NCBI RefSeq assembly: GCF_007745175.1
Contig: NZ_CP036271.1
Coordinates: forward strand, 4,724,314 to 4,788,313
Reading direction: 5' to 3'
From: Caulifigura coniformis
GTDB lineage: Bacteria; Planctomycetota; Planctomycetia; Planctomycetales; Planctomycetaceae
Length of the DNA: 64,000 nucleotides
Below are positions 17,578-25,959 of this stretch, one piece after another; position 1 is the first letter of the stretch; every line of letters begins with the position of its first letter. The translations under genes and the position numbers were made by a program. The notes under the pieces are model-generated. The model ran no database searches, was not told where the DNA came from, and saw nothing but the letters and a program-made list of their open reading frames with translations.

Positions 17578-18525
17578 TCAATGGGCGCGAAGCGATGCCT
17601 GGTTCGATCGATACCAGTCGTAAGTGGATCGGACCCCCTCTTTCAGGGAAGTCCGATACCGCCAGCCGAGGGCTTCCAGGCGGGAAACATCCAGCAGTTT
17701 CCGCGGTGTTCCATCAGGCTTCGACGTATCAAACGTCAGCTTCACTTCGGGATAAACCACGTCACGGATGGTTTCCGCGAGTTCGCGGATCGTGACGTCG
17801 ACTCCCGTTCCGACATTGATCGTGCCGGGCTCATTGTAGTGCTCCATCAGGAAAACGCAGGCATCGGCCAGGTCGTCTACATGCAGGAACTCCCGCCGCG
17901 GCGAACCCGACCCCCAGATCGTGACGCTCTCTGCGCCGGACTTCCGTGCCTCATCAAAACGTCGCATCAACCCGGGAAGCACATGCGACTGTTCCGGGTG
18001 AAAATTGTCGTTCTGCCCGTACAGGTTCGTCGGCATCGCTGAAATGAAGTTGCAGCCATGCTGCCGGCGGTACGCCTCGCAGCTCATCAGCCCGGAGATC
18101 TTGGCGATGGCGTAGGCGTCGTTGGTCTTCTCCAGCGGACCGGTCAGCAGCGACTCTTCCTTGATCGGCTGAGGGCAGTCCCGCGGATAAATGCACGAGC
18201 TTCCGAGGTACAGGAGTTTCGTCACGCCTGTCCGCCAGGCCGCACGGAGCACGGTCGCGTGCATCATCAGGTTGTCGTACAGGAAATCTGCCGGCTGCGT
18301 CGAATTCGCCCAGATCCCCCCGACCCGCCCGGCGACATGAAACACGAACTCCGGCCGGTTGTCGTCGAACCACTGGTCCACGCCCCGTGAATCGCGGAGA
18401 TCCACGGCATTCCGGTCCGCGTTCAGTACGGATTCAAATCCGCTCCCCTTCAACCGGCGCACCACGGCGGAACCGACGAGCCCGCGGTGGCCCGTCACCA
18501 GAATCCGGCTGCCCTTTTCAAGCAT
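17578..18525 (-). CDS. fcl: GDP-L-fucose synthase (3,5-epimerase/4-reductase)
   Basis: A 315-residue SDR starting [20 protein letters not shown]. It shows the family-specific [31 protein letters not shown], catalytic [25 protein letters not shown] and [18 protein letters not shown] motifs. It epimerises and reduces GDP-4-keto-6-deoxy-D-mannose to GDP-L-fucose using NADPH, so with gmd it completes GDP-fucose synthesis. An earlier ATG at 18558 would add 11 residues; the chosen Met is nearer to the family start. It appears to be the first gene of the polysaccharide transcript. Confidence 0.95.
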   Translation of the reverse strand: MLEKGSRILVTGHRGLVGSAVVRRLKGSGFESVLNADRNAVDLRDSRGVDQWFDDNRPEFVFHVAGRVGGIWANSTQPADFLYDNLMMHATVLRAAWRTGVTKLLYLGSSCIYPRDCPQPIKEESLLTGPLEKTNDAYAIAKISGLMSCEAYRRQHGCNFISAMPTNLYGQNDNFHPEQSHVLPGLMRRFDEARKSGAESVTIWGSGSPRREFLHVDDLADACVFLMEHYNEPGTINVGTGVDVTIRELAETIRDVVYPEVKLTFDTSKPDGTPRKLLDVSRLEALGWRYRTSLKEGVRSTYDWYRSNQASLRAH

Positions 18526-18925
18526 CAAAGTGGACTTCGTGAGAGACAGTGCGCGCACTTCGTTCTGCTGGGTGACGATCCCAGGCCGGAAAGTGCGATT
18601 TCAAATCAAAAAGCTCCCAGGAGTTTCACCGCACGCAGCCACCGGGCAAGACCGGCGAACGTCGCGGAAAGCTCCAGGAGCAACCATCATGCAGAGCTTG
18701 ACCAGCGTTGAATAGTCATGAAGTCGATGCAACTTCCCCCCCCAACGGACCGCAAGTCGTCGTCACCACCAATGATGCGTCGGCTCTGATCATTAAGGTC
18801 ATGTGCGCAGCCAACCTGTGGCCCCCTGTGATAATCGGGGGGCCGACTGATGAAAAGAGGTCTCAGGGTGCAATGACGCTCCATATTCAGCCGGGACGAC
18901 TCGCCCGCGACGACCTTTGGGCCAA
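18526..18925. other. Intergenic region upstream of fcl
   Basis: No coding region I can support in about 400 bp. It should contain the minus-strand promoter for the fcl operon near 18530-18650 and a junction to the decayed insertion-sequence region to the right. I see no clear hairpin or operator. Confidence 0.5.
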
Positions 18926-19440
18926 TTTCAGGTAACTCGCGTCCGAAGGTCGCCGGGGGGACTCGCCCTCTGGCGGTGGGTCACCGAAGGCTTGGGGCTG
19001 GCACTCTCCCAGGACGCCCTCACCGCCGTCATCCTCGACGGCAAGACCTTACGCGGTGCTGTTCCCGAACACGATCCGGCCATCCACGTCCTGTCACTGC
19101 TGGACCAGTCCGCCGGCTCGCTGCTCCGGCAGCACCCGGTCGATCCTTCCACCAACTAAGCCAAGGCGGCGATCGAGGTGCTCAAGTCCGTGCTGCTGAA
19201 GGGGAAAGTCGTGGTGGCCGACGCCATGTTCTACCAGCGGGACGTCTGTCAGCAGATCCTCAATTCCGGCGGCGACTATCTGGTGACGCTCAAGGACAAC
19301 CAGCCGGCGGTGAAACGGGACGTCGAGATCGCCTTCGCCGAGCCGCGAGGCTTTTCCCCCCTACGCCCGGAAGCGGCTGCATGAAGACCGGCGGGTTGTG
19401 CGGACGCGGGAGAAGAGCCGGGGACGGGTGGAGGTCAACT
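18926..19440 (+). pseudogene. ISAs1-family transposase remnant
   Basis: The plus strand encodes AVILDGKTLRGAVPEHDPAI and, after an in-frame TAA at 19157-19159, AAIEVLKSVLLKGKVVVADA then QILNSGGDYLVTLKDNQPAV. DGKTLRG, the V-V-A-D-A strand and GGDY-x-x-x-L-K-x-N-Q are the DDE catalytic-core signatures of ISAs1 (DUF4338/H-repeat-like) transposases. Near 19353 a frameshift in a T/C run moves the rest (RLHEDRRVVRTREKSRGRVE) to another frame. The N-terminal third is missing. It is a dead relic. Confidence 0.85.
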
Positions 19441-19648
19441 ACCGAACAGCCGGCATCTCAGCGGCAGAGTCTGTGCCCTCAGCTAGCTGCCTGAGAAACT
19501 GAGCCGGGAACTGGGCCCGTTGAAGTTCGCCGGCCGTATTGAACCAGATGCAGTCGACTACTCGGTCACGCGTATTGAAGAGGGTGACGACCATCTGCGG
19601 GCTGTTCTCGATCCCCTTGAATGTGACGATCGATCCGATGTTGAACAT
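19439..19648 (-). CDS. Small DUF2158/YodC-like protein
   Basis: A 69-residue protein starting MFNIGSIVTFKGIENSPQMV and continuing to VVDCIWFNTAGELQRAQFPAQ. The pattern of an entry G-x-x-V-x-x-K-G strand, a P-x-M-x-V turn and a C-x-W-F strand matches the small beta-barrel-like DUF2158 (YodC) family of unknown function. A strong AGGAGGTG lies 9-16 bases before the ATG, which supports real translation. Its last dozen codons overlap the decayed ISAs1 transposase on the other strand, so the C-terminus was probably altered by the insertion. Confidence 0.7.
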   Translation of the reverse strand: MFNIGSIVTFKGIENSPQMVVTLFNTRDRVVDCIWFNTAGELQRAQFPAQFLRQLAEGTDSAAEMPAVR

Positions 19649-19750
19649 GATGAGCTCGCACCTCCTATTCTCGTTCTACCGTTCCACTTCCATCTGAATC
19701 GCTGAACTTTGTAGACCGTTCCCTGTCCGGAGGACAGGGGAGCCGCAGGG

Positions 19751-20285
19751 ATGGATTCCGCACAGGATGTCGCCGACTGGGTCAAGAAACAGTCCGCTGT
19801 GACGGACCGGATCGGCCCACGATTCCAACGCCCGGAAGTTCGATCGCGAACGGCCCGCTCTCTCAAGGGCCTCCTGGCCTCCGTCGGGCGCAAGAACGGC
19901 TGTCCGCTCGCCGAATTCGCTGGCGACGAGACGCCCGGGAATCTCCAGCACTTCATCGCCCGCGCCACCTGGAGCGCCGATGCCATCCGTGACGACCTTT
20001 CGGCCTCTCTAGTCGAGCATCTTGGAGAACCGGACGGCGTTCTGATTGTCAACGACAGCGGATTCCTCAAAAAGGGGCAAGCGCCCCGGCGTGGCACGGA
20101 TGAATTTCGGAGCGGCCGGGCGGATTGAGAACTGCCAGATCGGAGTCTTCCTGGCCTTCCGCTCCCCGAAAGGCCAGACGCTGATCGATCGGGAATCGTC
20201 CCTCCCCAAAGAATGGGTCGAGGACGCTCACCGCCGACGCCTCAAGCACATCCCCGAGGACTTGGTCTTCGAGATCCTCCGCGAG
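19751..20285 (+). pseudogene. IS701-family transposase remnant
   Basis: Frame one reads GLLASVGRKNGCPLAEFAGD, LVEHLGEPDGVLIVNDSGFL and KKG, the N-terminal part of IS701-type DDE transposases (usual length about 400-450). Near 20075 a frameshift passes the reading to the next frame, which continues GAAGRIENCQIGVFLAFRSP, KGQTLIDRESSLPKEW and EDLVFEILRE. Similarity then stops, so the C-terminal half, including the last catalytic residue, is lost. A short hairpin (19721-19739) lies just upstream. Non-functional. Confidence 0.88.
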
Positions 20286-20774
20286 CGACAACGGATGGCA
20301 CTTGCCTGTCCAAGTCGCAGACCCGTCTCACGAGGCGCCGGCACCGGACGTTTCCTCTTCCCTTCACTTTCAGTAACCGCGGTCTGTCGAAGTCACACGC
20401 TGACAGTTCGTGTTCGCGACCGACGGGGATCAGTCAGGCAGGTGATCGGGCCTGAATTTCGCAGTCTTTCGCGGCATTACTCCTTGATCCGGATCGTTAG
20501 CGCTGGCCCAGGCGGATTCAGGAGTCATGCGCTACGGACGGCCTGGCCATGAGGGTCAGCGCGGCCGCGCCGTCACCACTGGCATCTGGCTACACACTTC
20601 CGCTGGCGACGTTCTGACCGCGTGTCCGCCGTCTCGCGTGCAATCTGAGCAGCGGCGCGGTGCACGAGTCAGTGGCTGCCATCTGCTGTCGATCGATTCC
20701 CGCGTTCCAGCGAAACGAGTCTCTGCGCCCCCGCGCGCGTCCCCTTCCCCTATCTCAATCGGAGTTTCCTCATT
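20286..20774. other. Intergenic region between IS remnant and ubiquitin-like operon
   Basis: About 490 bp where frames are open only in short shadow-like stretches with no recognisable protein. It probably carries the promoter for the operon that starts at 20775. I see no clear operator or hairpin. Confidence 0.5.
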
Positions 20775-20975
20775 GTGGCTACACCACTCGTGTCCTTCCT
20801 GTTCACTCTGGCGCTCACGGCTTTGATCATCAGGAGCCTCGTGCGGTTCGCCAGCGCTGCCGGCAGACGTCGGACGCTTGCCAGGTCACTCTGGCGGTTC
20901 GTCGTCCTGATTGTGGGCGGCTTTGTCTGCCTCTCGCTCATTCTCGAATGCGTCCGACAGATTCGCATGCTTTGA
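20775..20975 (+). CDS. Small two-helix membrane protein
   Basis: A 66-residue protein with a GTG start, preceded by GGAG about ten bases upstream. It has two hydrophobic segments (about residues 5-22 and 41-58) separated by a basic Arg-rich loop (SAAGRRRTLARSLWR), giving a hairpin in the inner membrane with the loop probably cytoplasmic. No family recognised. It is the first candidate gene of the plus-strand operon with the ubiquitin-like genes and lies 86 bp before the DUF1257 gene. Whether it belongs to that system is inferred from position only. Confidence 0.5.
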   Translation: MATPLVSFLFTLALTALIIRSLVRFASAAGRRRTLARSLWRFVVLIVGGFVCLSLILECVRQIRML

Positions 20976-21061
20976 CCCCAGCGGTGCTGGCGTGCTCAGA
21001 CACGACTTTTGATTGGCCCCAAGCGTTCACCACTGGCCCCCCTCTCTGGAAAGGTCTGCCT

Positions 21062-21424
21062 TTGTCTCACACCATCACGATCAAGACTCAGGTTCGCGAT
21101 CCCGTCGCGATCCGCTCTGCCTGCCAGCGTTTGAATCTGCCGGAGCCTGTCGTGGGCAGATCCCAGCTCTTTTCCACCGAGGCCACTGGCTGGCTCGTCC
21201 GGCTCCCTGCGTGGCACTACCCGGTCGTCTGTGACATCGCCACAGGACAAGTGCAGTACGACCATTTTGAAGGCCGCTGGGGAGACCCGGCACATCTCGA
21301 CCGGTTTCTCCAGGCCTATGCAGTCGAGAAGGCCACGCTTGAAGCCAGACGCCAGGGCTACTCGGTTGCGGAGCACTCACTCAGCGACGGTTCGATCAAG
21401 ATCACAGTGGGAGTCCACACCTGA
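21062..21424 (+). CDS. DUF1257 (Ycf35-like) protein
   Basis: A 120-residue protein from a TTG start with AAAGG nine bases upstream, giving MSHTITIKTQVRDPVAIRSA. It shows the DUF1257 pattern: an opening SH-x-x-x-I-K-T-x-x-x-D strand, a central VVCDIATGQVQYDHFEGRWG, a helix LDRFLQAYAVEKATLEARRQ and a closing GYSVAEHSLSDGSIKITVGV. In cyanobacteria and red algal plastids the family is called Ycf35; no enzymatic role is established. The gene overlaps the DUF2997 start (TGATG) and precedes a Ycf46-type ATPase, a recurring partnership that suggests one complex. The non-ATG start is why shorter gene models may miss it. Confidence 0.82.
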   Translation: MSHTITIKTQVRDPVAIRSACQRLNLPEPVVGRSQLFSTEATGWLVRLPAWHYPVVCDIATGQVQYDHFEGRWGDPAHLDRFLQAYAVEKATLEARRQGYSVAEHSLSDGSIKITVGVHT

Positions 21425-21627
21425 TGAAGTCCATCGAGCTGATCATCAGTCCCAATGGCCAGATCCGCCTCGAGACGCTCGGATTCACGGGCACCGACTG
21501 TCTCCCGGCTGCCGAGTTCCTCAGAAAAGGCCTGGGGCACATCGTCGGAGAGACACGGACTCAGGCCTTCTACGCGGCAAGTACCGATGCCGGCCTCCCG
21601 CTCCCCAGCACACCACCTCGCTCCTGA
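21424..21627 (+). CDS. DUF2997 small protein
   Basis: A 67-residue protein beginning MKSIELIISPNGQIRLETLG then FTGTDCLPAAEFLRKGLG. This is the short beta-beta-alpha DUF2997 pattern: K-x-I-E-x-x-I-x-x-x-G, a G-x-x-C turn and an amphipathic helix. Function unknown. Its ATG overlaps the stop of the DUF1257 gene by one base, so the two are translationally coupled and probably act together. The C-terminal 20 residues are Pro/Ser-rich and look disordered. A 172-bp gap follows before the ATPase. Confidence 0.8.
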   Translation: MKSIELIISPNGQIRLETLGFTGTDCLPAAEFLRKGLGHIVGETRTQAFYAASTDAGLPLPSTPPRS

Positions 21628-21799
21628 AGGTCATTCCTTCCTCTTTGACGGCATGCCTCAACCGGCGGTCGAGCGGCCGGCCTGAGAGTCGTCCGCAAGG
21701 TGAACCTCCGGCACGGGCTCCAGGCGATCCGAGTTCTGGGCCGCTTGCGCCGCCACTCTCGTTGTGATCCCGTTTCCCTATCCTGGAGTCCCGCAGTTC

Positions 21800-23257
21800 A
21801 TGCTGTCCCAACTGACCGACTACATCCACGCGGCCTTCAGCGGCCTGTGGATTACGACCTTCGAACCGGACGAAGCCGAGCGGGAGATTGCCGATCTTGC
21901 TCGAGATCAAGAGTGGACGCTCGCGGTCTGGGACCTCGCCCGGGGTCTTCGGTCGCCAAAGACCAGCATGGATGCCCACGATCCGCTGAGTGTTCTGCGG
22001 GCATTGCCGGAACTGGCCACGGCTGACGGTACAACGCTCTTGCTCCTGCATAACTACCACCGCTTCCTGGGCAATCCCGAGATTATTCAGACGCTGGTGA
22101 CCCAACTCGCCGAGGGCAAGCAGCGAAGAACCTTCGTCATCATTCTGGCCCCCGTCGTGCAGTTGCCTCCTGAACTGGAGCGGCTGTTCGTCATCCTGGA
22201 ACATCCGCTTCCCAACCGGAGCCAGCTGGCCTCTGTCGCCCGCGAGATGCTCGCCGACCGGCCGGACCAGATGCCGACAGGCGGCAACGAACGCGCCCTG
22301 CTGGACGCGGCCGCGGGCCTGACCCGCCAGGAAGCCGAGGGGGCCTTCGCCCTCTCACTGGCCCGCCATGATGCCCTGCGGCCCGAGGCCGTCTGGGAGC
22401 TCAAGGCGCAGTCTCTCCGCAAGCAGAACCTCCTGACCCTGAACCGGGGCGGAGCATCCTTTGCATCGCTGGGGGGACTGGAATCGCTCAAGAGCTTCTG
22501 CCGGCGGGCGCTCGCGCCCGGTCGGTCCATCAAGGCCCGGGGAGCCCTGCTCCTGTCACCGCCGGGCTGCGGGAAGAGCGCCTTCTGCCGGGCCTTGGGC
22601 GCCGAAGTCGGTCGGCCGGTGCTGTCACTCGACGTGGGAAGCCTCTATGGCTCACTCGTGGGTGAGACGGAACGGAACGTCCGGCAGGCGCTGGCGATTG
22701 CCGACGCCATGGCGCCGGCCATCCTGTACCTGGACGAAATCGACAAGGGCCTGTCAGGCGTCGGTGGATCGGGAGACTCGGGGGTCGCCACGCGCCTGTT
22801 TGGGACGCTGCTGACGTGGCTGGCCGAACACACTTCGGATGTGTTCTTCATCGGCACGGCCAATGACATCACCCGCCTGCCGCCGGAGTTCACCCGGGCC
22901 GAACGGCTGGACGGCGTGTTCTTCGTTGACCTGCCAGCGCCCGAACAACGGCAGGCGATCTGGTCGCTCTACCGCGGCCAGTACGACATCTCGCCGACCC
23001 AGCCGGTCCCCCCGGACGACGGCTGGACAGGCGCCGAGATCAAGAGTTGTTGTCGGCTGTCGGCACTGCTCGACATCCCGCTCTCGGAGGCCGCTCGCAA
23101 CGTGGTGCCCGTCTCCGTCACGTCGGCCGAGAGCATCGAGGCGCTCCGGGACTGGGCCAGTGGCCGCTGCCTGTCGGCCGATCGGCCGGGGATCTACCAA
23201 CGGCCAGCACGGAGAACCTCCCGCCGGAAGGTCACGCCCTCCCCGTCGGCCAACTGA
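21800..23257 (+). CDS. Ycf46-type AAA+ ATPase
   Basis: A 485-residue protein; the ATG at 21800 is preceded by GGAG, with a GTG at 21764 as an alternative start. Residues 1-210 form a Ycf46-type N-terminal region (membrane-free, with LAVWDLARGL near 42 and LLLLHNYHRFL near 80, a degenerate ATPase-like strand order). The AAA+ core has Walker A PPGCGKS (254-260), Walker B ILYLDEID (308-315), sensor 1 GTAN (352-355), arginine-finger candidates in FTRAERLDG (364-372) and sensor 2 GAEI (411-414). It should be an active ATP-driven remodeller. Here it precedes ubiquitin-like conjugation genes and may unfold or extract modified proteins. Confidence 0.88.
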   Translation: MLSQLTDYIHAAFSGLWITTFEPDEAEREIADLARDQEWTLAVWDLARGLRSPKTSMDAHDPLSVLRALPELATADGTTLLLLHNYHRFLGNPEIIQTLVTQLAEGKQRRTFVIILAPVVQLPPELERLFVILEHPLPNRSQLASVAREMLADRPDQMPTGGNERALLDAAAGLTRQEAEGAFALSLARHDALRPEAVWELKAQSLRKQNLLTLNRGGASFASLGGLESLKSFCRRALAPGRSIKARGALLLSPPGCGKSAFCRALGAEVGRPVLSLDVGSLYGSLVGETERNVRQALAIADAMAPAILYLDEIDKGLSGVGGSGDSGVATRLFGTLLTWLAEHTSDVFFIGTANDITRLPPEFTRAERLDGVFFVDLPAPEQRQAIWSLYRGQYDISPTQPVPPDDGWTGAEIKSCCRLSALLDIPLSEAARNVVPVSVTSAESIEALRDWASGRCLSADRPGIYQRPARRTSRRKVTPSPSAN

Positions 23258-23305
23258 GTTTTTCGCCCATCTCCTGATTCCTCTTTTCCAAGGAGTTTCC
23301 ACCCA

Positions 23306-24283
23306 TTGCCCACAACCGTCCGCCGTTCCACCCCCATGCCGACGATTCGTGAGGAGAGTGCGTCGCGGCTGCGGCAGGAGTTCGCGGCGACCCGCGTCGG
23401 CCTCACCTGGCTGGGTGTCCGCAAATCCCTGACGTCCGAGCAGAAGGCCCGCGCGGCCGATGGCTTTGATGCCGAAGTCCGGTTCCTGTCGGCGACCAAG
23501 AAACTGCTCGATACCCAGCATCCCCGGTTCAGGGCCGTCACGGCCCTCAAGGGCAGGATCGTGGGGTACTGGAAGGGACTGACGCTGCCCTACCCCGAAC
23601 CGGGACTGCGGCTCATTCGCCAGAGCGTCATTCCCGAATTTGACGGGCAGCTCAGAACGTTCCAGTCTGAACTCCAGCAACAGGTCACGCTCCTGGACGA
23701 CCATTACGCCGAACTGAGGCGGACCGCCCGCGACCGCCTCGGCCAGCTGTTCAGCGAAGCCGATTATCCGGTCTCGCTGAAGGACGAGTTCGAGATCACC
23801 TGGGACTTTCCCAGTGTCGAACCTCCTGGCTACCTGCTGCAGCTGAATCCCCGGCTCTACCAGCAGGAGTGCCAGCGGATGCAGGCGCGGTTCGACGAAG
23901 CGGTCCAGCTGACCGAACAGATGTTCTTCGACGAGCTGTCGAAACTCGTCAGCCATCTCACCGAGCGGCTCACCGGAAGGGAGGATGGCAAGGCCAAGGT
24001 GTTCCGGGACTCGGCCATCGAGAACCTGTTGGAATTCTTTGGCCGGTTCCGCACCCTCAGCGTCCACTCCAGCGCCGAACTCGATCAGCTGGTCGAGCGG
24101 GCCAAGGACGTTCTGTCGGGCGTCCAGCCCCAGGACCTGCGGGACAGCGCCGCGCGTCGTCAGCAGGTCGCGTCACAGATGGCGGCGGTCCAGGCCACGC
24201 TGGAGGGCCTGTTGATTGATCGCCCCCGCCGATCCATCGTCCGGCCGGGAACGGCCAGGAGCGGTCATGCAGATCGTGATTGA
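23306..24283 (+). CDS. Helical protein of unknown function (possibly DUF3150-like)
   Basis: A 325-residue protein with a TTG start and AAGGAG 12 bases upstream. It is mostly predicted helical with no signal or membrane segment: KARAADGFDAEVRFLSATKK near 50, a long helix with FDGQLRTFQSELQQQVTLLD near 112, ITWDFPSVEPPG near 170, then helices to residue 300. The order of a helical pair, a W-x-F-P turn and a C-terminal helix recalls the DUF3150 family, but I am not certain. It follows the Ycf46-type ATPase by 48 bp and overlaps the next small gene by 17 bases, so it is probably a partner or adaptor of the ATPase. Confidence 0.72.
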   Translation: MPTTVRRSTPMPTIREESASRLRQEFAATRVGLTWLGVRKSLTSEQKARAADGFDAEVRFLSATKKLLDTQHPRFRAVTALKGRIVGYWKGLTLPYPEPGLRLIRQSVIPEFDGQLRTFQSELQQQVTLLDDHYAELRRTARDRLGQLFSEADYPVSLKDEFEITWDFPSVEPPGYLLQLNPRLYQQECQRMQARFDEAVQLTEQMFFDELSKLVSHLTERLTGREDGKAKVFRDSAIENLLEFFGRFRTLSVHSSAELDQLVERAKDVLSGVQPQDLRDSAARRQQVASQMAAVQATLEGLLIDRPRRSIVRPGTARSGHADRD

Positions 24284-24536
24284 CGCCCGGGGAACGATTC
24301 ACACGCTGTACGACGAGGCGTTTGACCTGCGGCGGCTGGGCCCGGCCGTGATCACCCGGGCCAGTCACATCGAGCCGGATGCGGACGGGCAGTGGTGGGC
24401 CGAGATCATTAACGGGCCGCGGCTGGGCCCGTTCGAGCGGCGGAGCCAGGCGCTGGCGACGGAAGTGGAGTGGCTTATGGCACAGGGCCTACAGGCGACG
24501 GCAGCGCGGAATTGCGGTCAGTCTACTCCCGGGTAA
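24267..24536 (+). CDS. Small conserved-looking protein
   Basis: An 89-residue protein starting MQIVIDARGTIHTLYDEAFD with AGGAG five to ten bases before the ATG. It continues GPAVITRASHIEPDADGQWW, AEI, GPRLGPFERRSQALATEVEWL. The short strand-turn-strand followed by a helix and the S-H-x-E-P-D-x-x-G-x-W motif recur in small proteins of phages and mobile or planctomycete loci; function is unknown. It overlaps the end of the upstream helical gene by 17 bases, so it is part of the same operon. Confidence 0.68.
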   Translation: MQIVIDARGTIHTLYDEAFDLRRLGPAVITRASHIEPDADGQWWAEIINGPRLGPFERRSQALATEVEWLMAQGLQATAARNCGQSTPG

Positions 24537-24841
24537 ACTCGTAACGGACGTGCCGAAACTGCTTCGGCCGATCGAATCATTCTTTCAACGAGGCTTGCGG
24601 GTCCTGATTGACGGCTGACCGCCGTGCTGACAACTCGAATTGATGCGCGTGCATCAAGTGCTGCTTCCTGCAAATACCGCCAGTTGAAGCCTTTTCCGGG
24701 GCTTCTTGCACAACGAAGGCAGACCTTGGACCGCGCCCCCGCAAGGGGGCGTCGGCCTTGGCCTGTTTCGTTGGCCCCCTGGCGGGGGTTGCAGGAGCAG
24801 TCATGGTTCGACGCTCCTTTTGTTTTTGAATAAGGGCTGTG
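24537..24841. other. Gap with two G+C-rich hairpins and a weak reverse ORF
   Basis: A hairpin with a 7-bp C/G stem and GCAA tetraloop lies at 24734-24751; a second C-rich/G-rich pairing follows at about 24774-24788. Neither has a T-run. On the minus strand an ATG at 24804 preceded by AAGGAG opens a 75-codon frame to 24577 without recognisable family; it may be chance. No plus-strand gene is convincing here. Confidence 0.45.
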
Positions 24842-25111
24842 ATGCGTAGAAATCTTTCCAAGAATGACCAGCTCATCCGGAGCCCGCTCAAGGCGGCCCG
24901 GTCGATTCTGGTTGCATCTTACGTCGCGCTGCTCATGACCGCCGGCGGCTGTTCCCGGTCGGAAAGCGCACCGGCTCTTGAGTCACTTCCAAGCAGCGCG
25001 GAAGCATCAGCGGGCACTCCGGCGGGCGCTAAGAAGGTCTCCGGCACCTATTCCGGTGTCACGAGCGGCTATTCCAGTTCCAGCGACGCCAAGGCGTCGT
25101 CCCAACCCTAG
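24842..25111 (+). CDS. Small predicted lipoprotein
   Basis: An 89-residue protein starting MRRNLSKNDQLIRSPLKAAR. A hydrophobic stretch (ILVASYVALLMTAGG) ends at a Cys near residue 37 preceded by TAGG, a plausible lipobox for signal peptidase II although the -3 residue is Ala rather than Leu. The mature part is short and Ser/Ala/Gly/Pro-rich, presumably disordered. A GTG three bases earlier is an alternative start. It lies five bases before the membrane protein gene, so the two envelope proteins are probably co-expressed within the ubiquitin-like operon. Confidence 0.62.
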   Translation: MRRNLSKNDQLIRSPLKAARSILVASYVALLMTAGGCSRSESAPALESLPSSAEASAGTPAGAKKVSGTYSGVTSGYSSSSDAKASSQP

Positions 25112-25116
25112 AACAG

Positions 25117-25854
25117 GTGGCCGACGTGATTCGCAAACTTCTCATCTCCTTACGTCGCGGTGTTGTCACGACGCCCATCGTCATCTGTCTGGTTGCAGCG
25201 GCCACAGGCCTCGTGGCGGTCGCGATCATTCTGGCGACGGTCGTCCCGTGGCCAGGTCTGCGGTGGACTCGTTCCCAGCTCATCCTCACAACTGTTGGTC
25301 CCACCATTGAAAAGTTGCAGGCCCTGCAGGATCTGGCCGTCCAGAAAGTGACGGTGTCTGACGTCATGGTCTACCGCAACGGTTGGACGGCCTCCTGGTT
25401 GGTCCGCGGAGACGGCATCATTTCCATTCCACTGAAAGACAGCCGGATCGTGGATGTTGACGAGGTCCGCCATACAGCCCGGATCATCCTGCCGCGTCCT
25501 CGAGTCCTGACCGCACGGGTCGACCATGAGAAGACTTTTTACTACGACAGCAAGCAAGGACTTTGGAATCGTGTGAATCCTTGGGGCGAGTCGTATCCGG
25601 AGGTCTCCCAAGAAGCCCACCGGCAGATGCAGCGGCTGATCGAACATGCCGTGTCCGCCCCGGAGCACTTCGATCAGTCGCAATTGAATGCGACGACCAT
25701 CGTTCGCACTCTCTATTCCAGTCTGGGCTGGCAGGTGTCCGTTGACTGGGCCGCCGAGCCGACATCGCCCCTTGCGTTACCCGTCCCGGCGCTGGAGACG
25801 GCCACACCTGGCCCGCCCCCGTCCACTCAGCCGAAACCCAAGCCCCCCACCTGA
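25117..25854 (+). CDS. Membrane-anchored DUF4230-like protein
   Basis: A protein of up to 245 residues. A GTG at 25117 or one at 25126, which has AGGTGG just upstream, is the start. One strong transmembrane helix (TTPIVICLVAAATGLVAVAI, about 18-42) is followed by an extracytoplasmic region of about 150 residues with KLQALQDLAVQKVTVSDVMV, a G-x-I-x-I-P-L strand, ARIILPRPRVLTARVDHEKT and FYYDSKQGLWN. This layout resembles DUF4230 membrane proteins of unknown function. The last 30 residues are Pro-rich. It is followed by a strong terminator. Confidence 0.68.
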   Translation: MADVIRKLLISLRRGVVTTPIVICLVAAATGLVAVAIILATVVPWPGLRWTRSQLILTTVGPTIEKLQALQDLAVQKVTVSDVMVYRNGWTASWLVRGDGIISIPLKDSRIVDVDEVRHTARIILPRPRVLTARVDHEKTFYYDSKQGLWNRVNPWGESYPEVSQEAHRQMQRLIEHAVSAPEHFDQSQLNATTIVRTLYSSLGWQVSVDWAAEPTSPLALPVPALETATPGPPPSTQPKPKPPT

Positions 25855-25889
25855 GCTGTGTCCTGCTCAGGTGCGTGCCTCGCGATCTC

Positions 25890-25936
25890 AACAGCCGTGC
25901 TCTCCCGAAAGTGGAGGGCACGGCTGTTTTCGTTTC
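25890..25936 (+). terminator. Rho-independent terminator after the DUF4230-like gene
   Basis: A 16-bp stem with one G-T pair (25890-25905 with 25913-25928), a 7-base loop and a TTTT-CG-TTTCT tail. It would split the region into an upstream transcript (DUF1257 to membrane protein) and a downstream transcript (small acidic protein, ubiquitin-like, E2, JAB, E1), unless read-through is regulated. Confidence 0.88.
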
Positions 25937-25959
25937 TCCCCTTTTGAAAGGTCCTCTCC

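Noticed and set aside
16258-18042. A 594-codon plus-strand frame over the aldolase and fucose synthase genes
   Set aside because: Shadow of high G+C third-position bias; both minus-strand genes are certain.
22754-24067. A 437-codon minus-strand frame under the ATPase and helical protein genes
   Set aside because: Arg/Gly/Pro-rich shadow with no motif, opposite to a complete AAA+ core.
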